Source: Membranipora membranacea
Taxonomy: Eukaryota; Bryozoa; Gymnolaemata; Cheilostomatida; Membraniporidae
Assembly: GCA_914767715.1 (NCBI GenBank)
Contig: OU612069.1
Span: 9,481,387-9,545,386, forward strand
Length of the DNA stretch: 64,000 nucleotides
Direction: 5' to 3'
A model generated the notes under the pieces. That model had not been told where the DNA came from. It saw only the letters and a list, made by a program, of their open reading frames with translations, and did not search any database. Each line of letters begins with the position of its first letter. Within the stretch, counting starts at the first letter, position 1. Positions 25,183 through 36,400 of the stretch are shown one piece after another. The translations under genes were made by a program, and so were the position numbers.

Positions 25183-25346
25183 TGAAAACGACGAATGTGA
25201 AGAAAATACAGACAATGTGGATGAATTGGCCTACATAGCATATATACATATATACATTGACTTTCTACCCTCACACTTACCTATTTATCTTTACAGAGAG
25301 AACCTATTATTGACATTTGACATACAGTGATTAATTAGCTGAGTTT

Positions 25347-25697
25347 AAACCACTGCTGCCACACAGCCAAATGTGTGATTATAGAATTCTGTATAGCTCT
25401 CTGTATAATCTCAGCATTCTCACATAATGAGCAAATAATTTGCACTAACTGATCGTCAAAATTAGGCTATCAATTATCTACCGCATCAGGTGACTTAGTT
25501 ACCGTCTTACTAATGCCAACTGTACACGTCATAAGCTGGTGCGTAGATTTCATGCCCTGATTATGAAGATCAGTTTGTGCAAATTATTTGCCCATTAGAA
25601 GACAATTATGAGATTTAAGTCTCAATTAATTAAATTGGAGCTATGCAGAATTCAATGAGCAAAAATTTGCATGAGTGGCAGCAGTATTTTAAGAATA
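25347..25697. mobile_element. long-TIR MITE, family D, copy 1
   Basis: The left arm (CACTGCTGCCACACAGCCAA, AATTCTGTATAGCTC, GAGCAAATAATTTGCAC) is mirrored by the right arm, whose reverse complement contains ACTGCTGCCACTCATGCAAA, AATTCTGCATAGCTC and GGGCAAATAATTTGCAC. The arms extend over about 120-140 bp each. A possible TTTAA target duplication flanks the ends. It lies about 165 bp after the TRIM-like stop codon, probably in its 3' UTR. Confidence 0.7.
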
Positions 25698-27420
25698 TAA
25701 GTATGTTCCATCTCGTGATGTAAGCTGTAGCTTTTTTTGATGTTAATAAATCTAGCTATTGAGAATACATAAGGACTGTTGTGGCCACCCCAGATTCCCT
25801 AACCCCACAACTGAAACCCTGGGTAGTTATAGTTTGTTTGATTTGATACAACTAATAACAAATAGTCAAGGCCTTATTAAAGTATGAAAGATAATGCTGT
25901 CATTATGATGATTTAGAACAATTAACAATTAGGTAACATGTCAATCATACTTATTCCATCATCATATTGAAGTTTTAATTTGACACGGCATCACAAGATT
26001 TAGTTCTTTTTCGGTACTAGCGATATCTAACACAAATAATCTTGTTTGTTTATAAATCGTTGAGGTATGAATTGTCTTTTACATATCTGGCTGGTTTAAT
26101 GAACTCCAAATCCAATATAATACCGAGAACTTTTTTTATTTGTTTTCCATTTTATTGTGATGAATACTTTATAAAAGGATATTTACATTTATTATCTTTT
26201 TCGATGCTCTATAATTATTGCTAGTGCCATGTATGAAATATAAAAATATTATTTATGACAATTTGTATTGTTGTTTTTCACTCAGGAAAATTGGTTTTGA
26301 GCAAACAATAGACATTGGAATGAATGAGAAGTCACCATGGAGAATAATTATTTGCTCGGTTGTTCTTTTCATTGTTTATGTACGGTCAAGCGCAGCCCAA
26401 ATTTATATAACAAAATTAATATTATCGGTACATTTGAATATTTCAGTCTGAGATGAAGAAGACGGTATCAGACAGCTGACCATCTAAGCTTAGGTTGGCT
26501 CACTGTGTGTCTTAAAATTAAACATTTATGCGATTCATAATAACCTAACTCAGACTGGATAGCGATCATTCTCACTGGGCGCCTTTCCGATCTTAATTCT
26601 ATTCCATTCCCATTCTAGGGCCATGGAAGTCATTTCAATATGAATTTTATTTAAAGTCAAACCATAACTTCATTTGCAGTCAAGATCCAGCTATCCTCCA
26701 TTCTTATTTTCATAAATCAGCTGACCCTAAACCAAGTTTCCAATCCATTTCAAGCTTGCAGATGCACCAGATGCTCCAGCCCAATACGATATAAGGATCA
26801 TCAGCATAAAAAGATTTGACCTCATGAATCTTAACTCAGGTTGACTCAGGATTATGTATACATAACCTCTATAGTTAATTACATGTGCCATGCTATGTGT
26901 CTTATACAAACATCACAGACAGGTTGACTCAGGAAGGAAGGGTACTGCAAACTCTTAGGAGCACTTGTAGAATCTGCCACTATATTTTATTTGAAACATT
27001 TTGTTGCATTTACAATGTGGTATGATCGGGATTACCTCATGGTCAAGGGACAGTTGAAAGTAAATACCTGGCTAAAGCGGGATTTCAACAATAGTTCTCA
27101 TCACCACCATCTAAAGATTAATAAGAGCCGTATCTCAGCTGGGCCCATAGACACCGAGAACTACAATTTTCAGAAATTATCAGTTTCAGGAGGTTACTGA
27201 ACCCTTAGTTTTTAGCCCAAAAATAACACACTTTTTGAACTGAGGATAACTTTTATAAGAGCCACGAGATTGCTGAAAACAGACAGACGGAGATACAGCT
27301 TTTTGAGCTAAGGCTAGGAGAATGACGTATCTCCTAGTAGGCGTTTTTCATTGACAGAGCAGTTGTGTACAGTATTCACATCATATCCATCTCTTCATTT
27401 GTTAAGCTTGGTTAACCAGG

Positions 27421-27570
27421 CGTGACAGGAGTAAATAATGGCTGCCTCAAACTAAGTTGTTGTGAGAGAAGATGTTTTGAATGAGAATGAGCTGGAGTGT
27501 CCTGTCTGGTGTCTGTATGGATGAGAAGAGACTGTTACTTCTTCTCTACGCTCAAAGGTGTGGGCCTGAC
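27421..27570 (+). pseudogene. decayed duplicate of the TRIM-like RING exon 1
   Basis: The sequence GGAGTAAATAATGGCTGCCT copies the acceptor-proximal GGAGTAAAGAATGGCTGCTT at 19147. The likeness continues through GTGAGAGAAGATGTT, GAGCTGGAGTGTCCTGTCTG and GATGAGAAGAGACT. An in-frame TAA replaces the sixth codon (MAASN then stop), extra bases after the first RING cysteines shift the frame (GTCTGGTGTCTGTATGG), and the CxxC/H pattern is lost. No copies of the later exons were found nearby, so this is a partial duplication rather than a whole paralogue. Confidence 0.85.
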
Positions 27571-28103
27571 TATATATCAGTAATTAATATAAGTGAAATA
27601 CCATATCCAATCAATCTTTGTAGCATTGCTATAAGGTATGAATAGGAAATGAAGATTTTCATCCTATTGAAACATAGCAGATTGAAACGTAAATTGATTG
27701 TGCTGTCATCGAAATTAATTGATTGAATATTCATTTGTTCGCTGTATCCTGACTACCTTTTGTTACCATCATATGAACTGCTGTATTACTATTGGTTTAT
27801 ATATTTTATGTCTCATATATATAAGAAGTTTTACTATCTAATAAACTAGTTAATAAGTTGCAACAACGAAGTAGCGTAGTACTTCTAAGTGATCACAAAT
27901 ACTCACCACAACTTCTAAGGACAGCGCACCCTTACATCTTTAACTTCTAGGTTTGAGGTTATAGATGTTTCAGCCACTCATAGTTGGTCAACATAATAAC
28001 AGCCAACACCAGTTCCTCAATCACTGGTCAATATTTTGTGATGCCTGCAGACTCTTGAAAGTAAGCAATAATAAACGATGATTATTTTATAATAGGAGCT
28101 CAC

Positions 28104-28320
28104 ACTACTGCTAGCACTCAGGCAAATTTGTGCTCATTGCGTTCTGTATAGATAAGATAACTGATTGAAGTTCTAATACCAGAATCGTCACCCAATTGGC
28201 GAATAATTTGCACAAACTGATTTTCAAAATCTCTCACCTGATTTTGACCATTTGCTTTTTATTTGCCCATTACATGGCAATGCGAAAAAGAACTTTAATA
28301 TTATAATATAAAGCTGGAAA
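28104..28320. mobile_element. long-TIR MITE, family D, copy 2 (right end degraded)
   Basis: CTACTGCTAGCACTCAGGCA, TTGTGCTCATTGCGTTCTGT and CGAATAATTTGCACAAACTG match the right-arm orientation of the copy at 25347-25697, and TTTGCCCATTACATGGCAAT matches its opposite arm. The outer right end is not recognisable. Confidence 0.55.
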
Positions 28321-31300
28321 CTTGTGGATTTTTGCCATCAAAAGCGAGGCAATCACAATCATATTCTACCTGTTTTTAAACAACAACATTTATTTTGGCA
28401 ACCTTTGAATTCTATCGGACTTAAAGTAATATTGGACGATGCTGACTGTGCTAGTGATGTTCAGTAATGAGAGGCTCACTTGATAGCCTCAGCCTCTCTC
28501 CTACCCCTCAGGAGGTAGTGGGAGTAAATCTGCAGTGAACTTAGTCAAAATCTAACTAATGTATGATTCCAAGTCTAATTACTGTCGCTATTAAGCTGAC
28601 AGAGACAGGAAGGACTTATTCTAAGCAGCAGCTGAAGTCATGAGATGAAAACTGTTTTGATGTGAGTTCGGAGTTGTATGATTTCTGACAAGCCCCCATG
28701 CTGCTTTCCTTCCCTCAATCTCAAAATAAATAAACTCATTCATGCAGACAAAATGGATTGTATGACCACTTTTGAGAATGGACAGAGCCCTGTTTAAAAA
28801 CTTATTCCTGCATGTAGGCGAATCACTGGAGTCAAATATGAAAATTGCAACTTGACACCACAAATATAATCCCCCCTCTATGCATGGACATTGTCTCCAT
28901 TAAACATTTGTTTTCAGACGTTCGGAGTTGCTCCCCTTTTCAGTAAGGCGTAAAGAAAATCAGTATGCACGCAAACTTGATCAAAGTAACAATGCATGGG
29001 AGTAAAACGATGCTCTTAGGTGTCATATTATATGAAAGATGCTGTATGTTAGCAGTCATTTTGAGTATCTGAAAGGATTAATTTGGATACATTGAGATGT
29101 GTATGTGGTGTTTAAGTTTTCCATCAAAAATTCTTGCCCTGCCCATTCTGCTTACTGTTAAGTGTTATTTGTTTAATCACCATATTATATCCCTATTGTG
29201 GGGTTAAACAGAAATTGAGTAATTGTTGCCAAACCCTCCTCCCTCCCCCAATATTGATGATGAGTTGTATTAGGTTTTGTATTCAGATTTAATAAACGCG
29301 GCAACCTGCCTGAATTTCCATGTCATGACTTAGAAATTTACTAAAAAATAAATTATATTTTACATTTTTACAGTCTTTTAAAACGCCACGAAAACATAAA
29401 TTAAAAATGGAGTTGTCCTCCATCATTTGTAAATTATTAATTTTAAAATGAGACCCTCTCAATAAATAATCATGAAGAGCTCCCTTGTCAGATGTAGTAT
29501 GGCAAGCGAGATGGGACAAGGAACAAACCTTGATGTTGGCAAGAACCCATTACTAGTAGAGGTCTCCAAGCCTGACTATCCACTCAAAATAATCAAGTTC
29601 TGCAGTAAACTTTACCAAGTCCTTAAAAAAGACAGTCTATATGCAAACAGAGCCATTAACCCCACATAATATATCATACCATATATGACTTATTAGTGTT
29701 ATCGGGACAGGAGCTTACTTGGTCTTCAACATAAGGCCACTTCTACAGAGGCATAATGTATAGAAACAATATCACGCTTTGGCCTCTATCACTAATTTCA
29801 CAAAGAGATTCAATAAGAGTAAGTAACTGGCTACAGCACGTATCGGTTCAGTGTAAAGGTACACAACCCCACACAAATAATCAATCCACACAATTTTGGG
29901 AATAAGCCCCCTTCTCCGTAAAAATGGCTGTCCCAAGAGGGAACAACTCCTAAACTCCTCCTGAATCAAGCTATTTAATTCATTGATGTGATCGGAGAGG
30001 TTGTCACAATCTCACTGGGTTAATCTCATTGATATCAGACTACAGACTATAGAGATCATGGTAATAGTTAATCAGTTGAGTTTTGGCTGGATCATTTATA
30101 TATTGATAAGCTAGCTAGACTATAAATACCATAAAAAAAAATTGGATTTCTCCTTTGCTCCTAAATATATGGCTATATAAATACAAAAACAAACAGGAGT
30201 GTGACCACTCTTGTAACCACTGGCTTTTTGACGGAGTGATATTGCGAAAGTTACAGTCATGGCATTGTTCCAGAGAGAACCAGGGAAGAACCAGGATGAA
30301 AAGTATGATACAGTCCGGAGGCTTGGCTAAATATTTGTGTGAAAAGATAGCTCCAAATAAATCTATTCCACTCGCATAAGCATGATGTTTATGGCAAATG
30401 ACCACCAACAAAAGAAAGCCTTTCAGAACGCCTAGGTTCATACATGTGTCATTGCAGCACATACACCAGAGCTGCGTATATGCAGTAAGATTCATAGTTG
30501 ATGCGCATAGCTTTCATAAACTCTGTCATAAAAGCCTTAAGATACAAAACAATTTCTCATGTTCTCCGACGATGAGGATTTTTTGTCTGCTGATTGACTA
30601 ACCAAAAGTGTATCCATGTGTTTTTTATATCTAGGCTATCAAATAATGAGCTTGCATGGCTGATGACACACCAAATTTAAACTGGGTCCACTGTTAATTA
30701 ATAGATAAGAATTGGCATGTAAGTTCCTTGTCAAGATAAAACATCACTCAAAACTTCAGCCAATGAATCAATTTTACCAAGTAAATAACTTCATGACTAT
30801 GATGACCTTGGCTTGGCTAATTTAACATGTTTCTTTTTCCTAAATGTATCTGTTTTTGTTTGATCTCAAATTAATTCATAGACTGAAATGATGGTAAAAA
30901 CAGACACAGAAGTTCCTTGTTCTGATAAGCCCAGGCAAAAATAATACATTTCTTATCAGTTTGAGTCATAAATGTCTCAACGGAGCTTTTTGAAATGGGC
31001 TACACCTATTTTTGCTGAAAATATTCTAATAACCAGTCCTCCTTGTTTATTGAGTAAATCTTGTGACAGTATTCTGGTGAGATTCGTTGAGAATTTATCA
31101 TTGGAGTGATGTTATCTCCCCTGTTTTTATCGCACATTTCATTAAAGAGTCAGATCGCAAAAAAACACTGAAAGAAGTGGGGAGACCTGAGAAGCGATTA
31201 TATAATGGAGTGGGAATATGTAAACTCTAGCTAACAATAAACCCTGCCATATCAAGTGCATATGAAAAGGCCAAACTTTCATCCTGTGATTACTGAATTT

Positions 31301-31461
31301 CTCTAGGCTTCATGCGAGAAGTTTTATCATCCTAATTCCTAGTATGCATTGTAGTGCAAACCTTATTTTCATAACTATGGCTCTACCAATAAAAACCTTT
31401 ACCTGTCATACTTTAAACGGCTGTTCACATCATTATATTTAGTCATCAGTCACACATGTAA

Positions 31462-31507
31462 TGTATTTACTGATATCAGCTGTGTTTTTGTTTTTGCAGT
31501 ATTGTGT
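31462..31507 (+). repeat. 46-bp direct repeat, left copy
   Basis: TGTATTTACTGATATCAGCT GTGTTTTTGTTTTTGCAGTA TTGTGT recurs at 32476-32521 with a single C/T change. The pair brackets 1 kb that includes the GTATTG array, suggesting a local duplication followed by microsatellite growth, or an insertion flanked by direct repeats. Confidence 0.9.
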
Positions 31508-31789
31508 ATTGGTGTATTTGTGTATTGTGTATTGGTGTATTTGTGTATTGGTGTATTTGTGTACTTGTATTTTGGTGTATTTGTGTATTGTGTATTGTTG
31601 TATTTGTGTATTGTGTATTGTGTATTGGTGTATTTGTGTATTGGTGTATTTGTGTATTGGTGTATTTGTGTATTGGTGTAATGTGTATTGTGTATTGGTG
31701 TATTTGTGTATTGGTGTATTGGTGTATTGGTGTATTGTGTATTGGTGTATTGGTGTATTGTGTATTGGTGTATTTGTGTATTGGTGTTA
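31496..31789. repeat. GTATTG/GTATTTGT microsatellite array
   Basis: About 290 bp are made of alternating GTATTGGT, GTATTTGT and GTATTGT words. The repeat is open in several frames on both strands, which explains apparent 106-142-codon proteins. These have two- or three-residue-periodic composition and are not genes. Confidence 0.95.
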
Positions 31790-32475
31790 TAACTCCTTTT
31801 TCAAGTGCTTTTATTTCAAAATAACCCAGAACGTGCCCTTTGGAAATTCGAATAAAAATCTTCTTTATATTACAGTAATTTTTTTTTAGCAAATCGGTCA
31901 CTTTGAACAGGAAATGCAGATGAGTATTAACAAGTTTTCATGTTACACTTACAAATGCTCCTACTTTATGGCTGAAATGTTCCAGATTGCATCTAATTTT
32001 ACAAGCAGTCGCAAAAAACTTTCCCGTTGTAAAATGGGATACAGTCATGTACCCAGCAAAATCAAACATCACACCACAAAACTTCACAAGGTTTTTTAAA
32101 TGAATATTTCTGTTGAGCTGAAGTTCCTTGCAACATACCACAGCTTTTACACATTAATCTGTTTTAATATGTACAAAATTGTTACTCCGTTTCCGATTTT
32201 ATACCTGAAAGATAAGTTGCGCCCTTTTGTGTTGAGCCTGTGTAAAATGTGACCTTTTTTAGAAAAAGGTTGCCCACCCATGCTCTAGAATCTAGATCAA
32301 TTTGATCCATTTGCCTAAATTCGGAGTTGTTTTCATGGACGGGGGAGCAACTCTGAATACAGACAAATGAATCGATATTGATCGAACATCACTTTGACCA
32401 GTGAAGCTATGATCTGTCCAACTGAGCCGAACAGTTTTGCTTCTTTTTGGTGGTCTCTGATATTATCAGTTCTAG

Positions 32476-32521
32476 TGTATTTACTGATATCAGCTGTGTT
32501 TTTGTTTTTGTAGTATTGTGT
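32476..32521 (+). repeat. 46-bp direct repeat, right copy
   Basis: Same sequence as 31462-31507 with TAG in place of CAG before TATTGTGT. The array-like sequence does not follow this copy. Confidence 0.9.
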
Positions 32522-33104
32522 TGGATTCGGTAGAAGTACAGATAGCAATCACTGTATTCGTTACGCAGATCGTGTCACTAAAAGAAGTGGAACTTTTGCT
32601 GGACAATGTACTTCTGCAGGATTTGTTGATGGTGGTGCAGGACAAAATGATAAGTTCAATAATCCTTGGGACATTTCTCTTGTCATATATTGCCCGACTT
32701 TGGTGATGTCAGTATGAAACTTATTGAACTGGATATATGTTTTTCTAACTGGATATTTTAGGAAAAATTCGATGACGACACCATTGTAGCGCAGTTCTAT
32801 GGCAGTAACTTGTATTTTCCTTTCCTAAATCTTCCTAGGTGTTAAAAATGTACCAGATAGAATATCATGTGTAATATCCAGACATTTATGGGTTGCTGCG
32901 TGCACGTGGCTTGTGTCAACATGTATATACCTTATTATGTTAGGTGTGTTAGGGAAATGATCGTACTCTAGCTGCTAACAATGGGAGCGTCCATCATCAG
33001 TACATGCTATTGTTCTCTCATATCGCTACTACCGCATAGATCCTACCAATGTGTCGTATGAATTCAAAATTGGAGTTTGAAAAGATAACTCTTATATTCG
33101 ATTC

Positions 33105-33110
33105 TTTATT
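33105..33110 (-). terminator. candidate polyadenylation signal of NFRKB
   Basis: AATAAA on the minus strand, about 350 bases past the NFRKB stop codon. A variant ATTAAA lies at about 33169-33164. The true site cannot be decided from sequence alone. Confidence 0.4.
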
Positions 33111-33457
33111 CATCACAGACAAAAATTGTAATGTATAACATTTTTAGAGAAATCTGACGCCTTTAATTTACCAATAACAATTACATGCAATTACACAGGC
33201 ATATAGGTAGTTATTTTGTTCGGCAAGTCATTTCGCCAACTTCAGATATACAACAATCTTGTTATTGATAGCAATGGTTTGAGGCTTGCTTGTGCAAAGA
33301 GTTAATAAGACTATAACTCCTTGGATTCTGCCCTTGTCAAAAAAAAATATTGGTACAACGCAAGCTTTTGAATTCAATAGAAATTCCAAATTGAAATCAG
33401 AAAATATTATCCGACTTATTGGATGTGACTGTACAAGTGTGCAGTCTTTTCTCTACT

Positions 33458-36400
33458 CTACATATCAGTCTCGACGTCAAGTTCAGTGGACGGTGATAGT
33501 TCTGATTTTTCTATCCTCCTCGGTATTTCACCTCCATGTGCCGTAATTATCTGAGGATGTTTGGATATTATTGTAGCGGCAGCAGAGTTTGAACTCTGAC
33601 CCTGGGTCGCTGCCGGAGTAGCAGTAGTGGGTATAGATATCTGTCTAACTATGACAGGGTTAGTGGACAGGCTGCTGGTTCTCTTCACCATCGTTTGACC
33701 TCCAGCTGACCCCACTGCTGCTGCAGCAGAGGTTACTGTAGTTAGTATCGACCTTCCGCTGCCAGCTAAAAAATGAATATATTTTGTAAAGCCATTGACA
33801 AACAGAGAAGAATTAGGGGCAGAATTATGAGTAGAGCCTGATAATTGTCATTTGTTATTTTTCAATGTTAAGATTTTGATACAAGCGCACAGGTAGTGTT
33901 AACAAGCTATAGATTTCACTCATCAACTGCTCATTTGCTTGCTAGCAAGGTTCTAATTCAGCTAAATTTTACTGTATTACTGTTATCAGTTCTCAGTCAA
34001 ATCTAAATACAAGGGCCAGGTCAAGTTCAAGGTCAGGGCCAGCAGGTCAAGGCCAGCAGGGCTTAACATTCCAGTACATCCTCTTCTATGGTTTATTACC
34101 ATCTAAAGGTTACCTGAAGTTTGTGGGACGGTGGTGAGGGTCCCGTCTGGCTGTAGAACTCTGGCTATCATTGCAGGTCTATTTCCTCCTGCAGTAGTAA
34201 CTACTGACTTGTTAGAGAGCATCGACGGAGTCTGTAAATACATGAACTTATGAAATCAGTACGATCTTCAATGACGAATAACTTAAGATTTGGTTCTTTG
34301 ATCAGCATCTAGAAAAATGTCCAAAAAGACACCTGAGAGTGCTTTACTATGTTGAGCTAGGCTCAGCCAAAACAGCATCGCTTCAAAACTGTCACCATCC
34401 AGTTCGGGCTACACCCTGGATAGTTCGAAAAATTCAGAGGATGAAACTCTCACCTCAGCTGACACGCCCAAGTTCAAATTAGGTAGCAAATACGAGTAAA
34501 GAATTCCTAGTAAATACGGAGTAAAGATTTGCAGGAGAAAAAATTCCCTATTTTGCACATGCTTGAAATGGCCATTTTGAGGCTGGGCAACATTTACTGA
34601 CCCTCTTTACCATATAGTCTCCCATCTCAACTTGTCAAAACTACATGCTAAATATAGCTAGCATTGAGTCACCCAAACTAACCAATCCAAGTTCTGGCAC
34701 ACCATAACTCCACTAGGGGAGCCCAGTTTAGCTTAATGTCATAATATTATGTTTAAAACAGTTAATGCGGGTCAAACCTGTACTGTTTGCTCTGATCTGA
34801 TTGCATGTTTGGTGAGAAAGAGAGCCAATGAAAGATCACAGAAAGAACCTATATAGTGAAAGTGAAACTGATTTACTTTCACACTCACTATATATCAATA
34901 AGTACACCCAGGAAACTTCCATCTGACCTGGCATTGGGTCTCTCCCTCCAACCAGCCAATAAGGAGAGTACCTACTATCTGACCTCTCATTGGCTCTCTC
35001 CCTCTCACCAGCCAATCAGAGCTAATCAGGAGAGTACCTTCTATCTGACCTCTCATTGGCTCTCTCCCTCTCATCAGCCAATCAGAGCCAATCAGGAGAG
35101 TACCTACTATCTGACCTCTCATTGGCTCTCTCCCTCCCACCAGCCAATCAGAGCCAATCAGAAGAGTACCTACTATCTGACCTCTCATTGGCTCTTTCCC
35201 ACCCACCAGACAATCAGAGCCAATCAGGAGAGTACCTACTATCTGACCTCTCATTGGCTCTCTCTCACCAACCACCCAATCAGAGCCAACACATAAGCTC
35301 GGCTTACCTGGCCTGAGTTTGTTGTGAGTATATAAGCCTGTGAACCTTGACGACCTTCTGATATAAGAGCCTTCACTAACTGTACCTGGCCTCCCTTACC
35401 ATCTACAATAACAAAAGAAAAATACAATCGGGGGACAGCTCAAACTTATGCTCACCTTTCTTATCAGAAACTTTTGTTTCACAGGGGACATAATTTCAAC
35501 ATGTTGACTTGCAAAAAGTTCTACTAGATTTTCATCTAGTGTAGAGAACACAAACAAATTAAATGGAATTGGTGATATTGGCTACTTTCCCACATTTGGA
35601 TGAGCTCAGTGGGAAACATATATCACACTGGTTTTAAATTTTGTGGTGCCAAGAAATGCTGCTGGTATCTAATGTTCTGTGTGAACATCACTTAGCCAAA
35701 ATATACTCTTCAGTTCACAAACCTTATATTGGGAGAGTAGTAGAATGAAAGGACCTGCCCATATGTACTGCCGCATGCATAAATTTTGTTTGTATTTCCA
35801 TGCTGTTGATACTTCAGCAACATGATAACAAAATATTTTTAAACATTCTTGTTCCCTGTCCTGTCTTTGCCCAACAGGTTATAAATGGTACTGAGGCTAA
35901 CATACCTGATTGTTGAGTGAGCAGAGAGGCAGGTTTAGCCCCGCCTACAGCCCCGCCTACAGATGGAGATGTAGCGACTACTCTACCGGTACTCTGCATT
36001 TTCTGTAGATTGGCGACGCGGATCTGGTTGGAGACAGTTTGCTGTTGTGTACCTTGGATAGAATGGAGAAATATTGTATGGAAATATATTCAACCATCAG
36101 GAATAATCGTTCGGAAAATTTCCTTGTAACACAATCACCAATATATTAATATCAAGTAAACCCAAATGGCGAAATATATAAAGTGATAATAATACGGATA
36201 TTACAAGTTCATTAATTTAAAAGATCAAAACTCTTATCTATATATATTAAATGGTGCTTATATCAAATTTCCTCTACTTGTTGATGAGGGCTGACGACCA
36301 TAGACATAATTATGCTTTTCATTAAATCTCTGATGAAGAATCTTATGAGTCGAAAACATCAAGTAGAAGACAACTTTGGTATCAGTTAATTCAGTCAGAA

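Larger units (their letters stand above)
25183..33457. other. intergenic stretch between the TRIM-like and NFRKB genes
   Basis: Contents supported by sequence are two copies of one long-TIR MITE family, the decayed RING exon, a GTATTG microsatellite with a 46-bp direct repeat around it, and the expected NFRKB 3' UTR at the right end (a minus-strand AATAAA lies at 33110-33105). The open frames in 26-31 kb, including a 126-codon minus-strand frame at 30495-30115, have AT-driven composition, no recognised domains and no consistent splice context. Confidence 0.6.

Noticed and set aside
30115-30495. 126-codon minus-strand open frame
   Set aside because: AT-driven composition rich in Cys, Phe and Leu, no domain, no splice context. 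Frames of this length are expected occasionally in 64 kb.
31461-31901. Open frames of 106-142 codons on both strands
   Set aside because: They are produced by the GTATTG microsatellite; the translations are periodic Cys/Val/Tyr or Thr/Gln/Ile/His strings.
34856-35316. Open frames of 86-146 codons on both strands
   Set aside because: The 66-bp minisatellite is a multiple of three and lacks stops. It is inside an NFRKB intron, with no splice or homology support.
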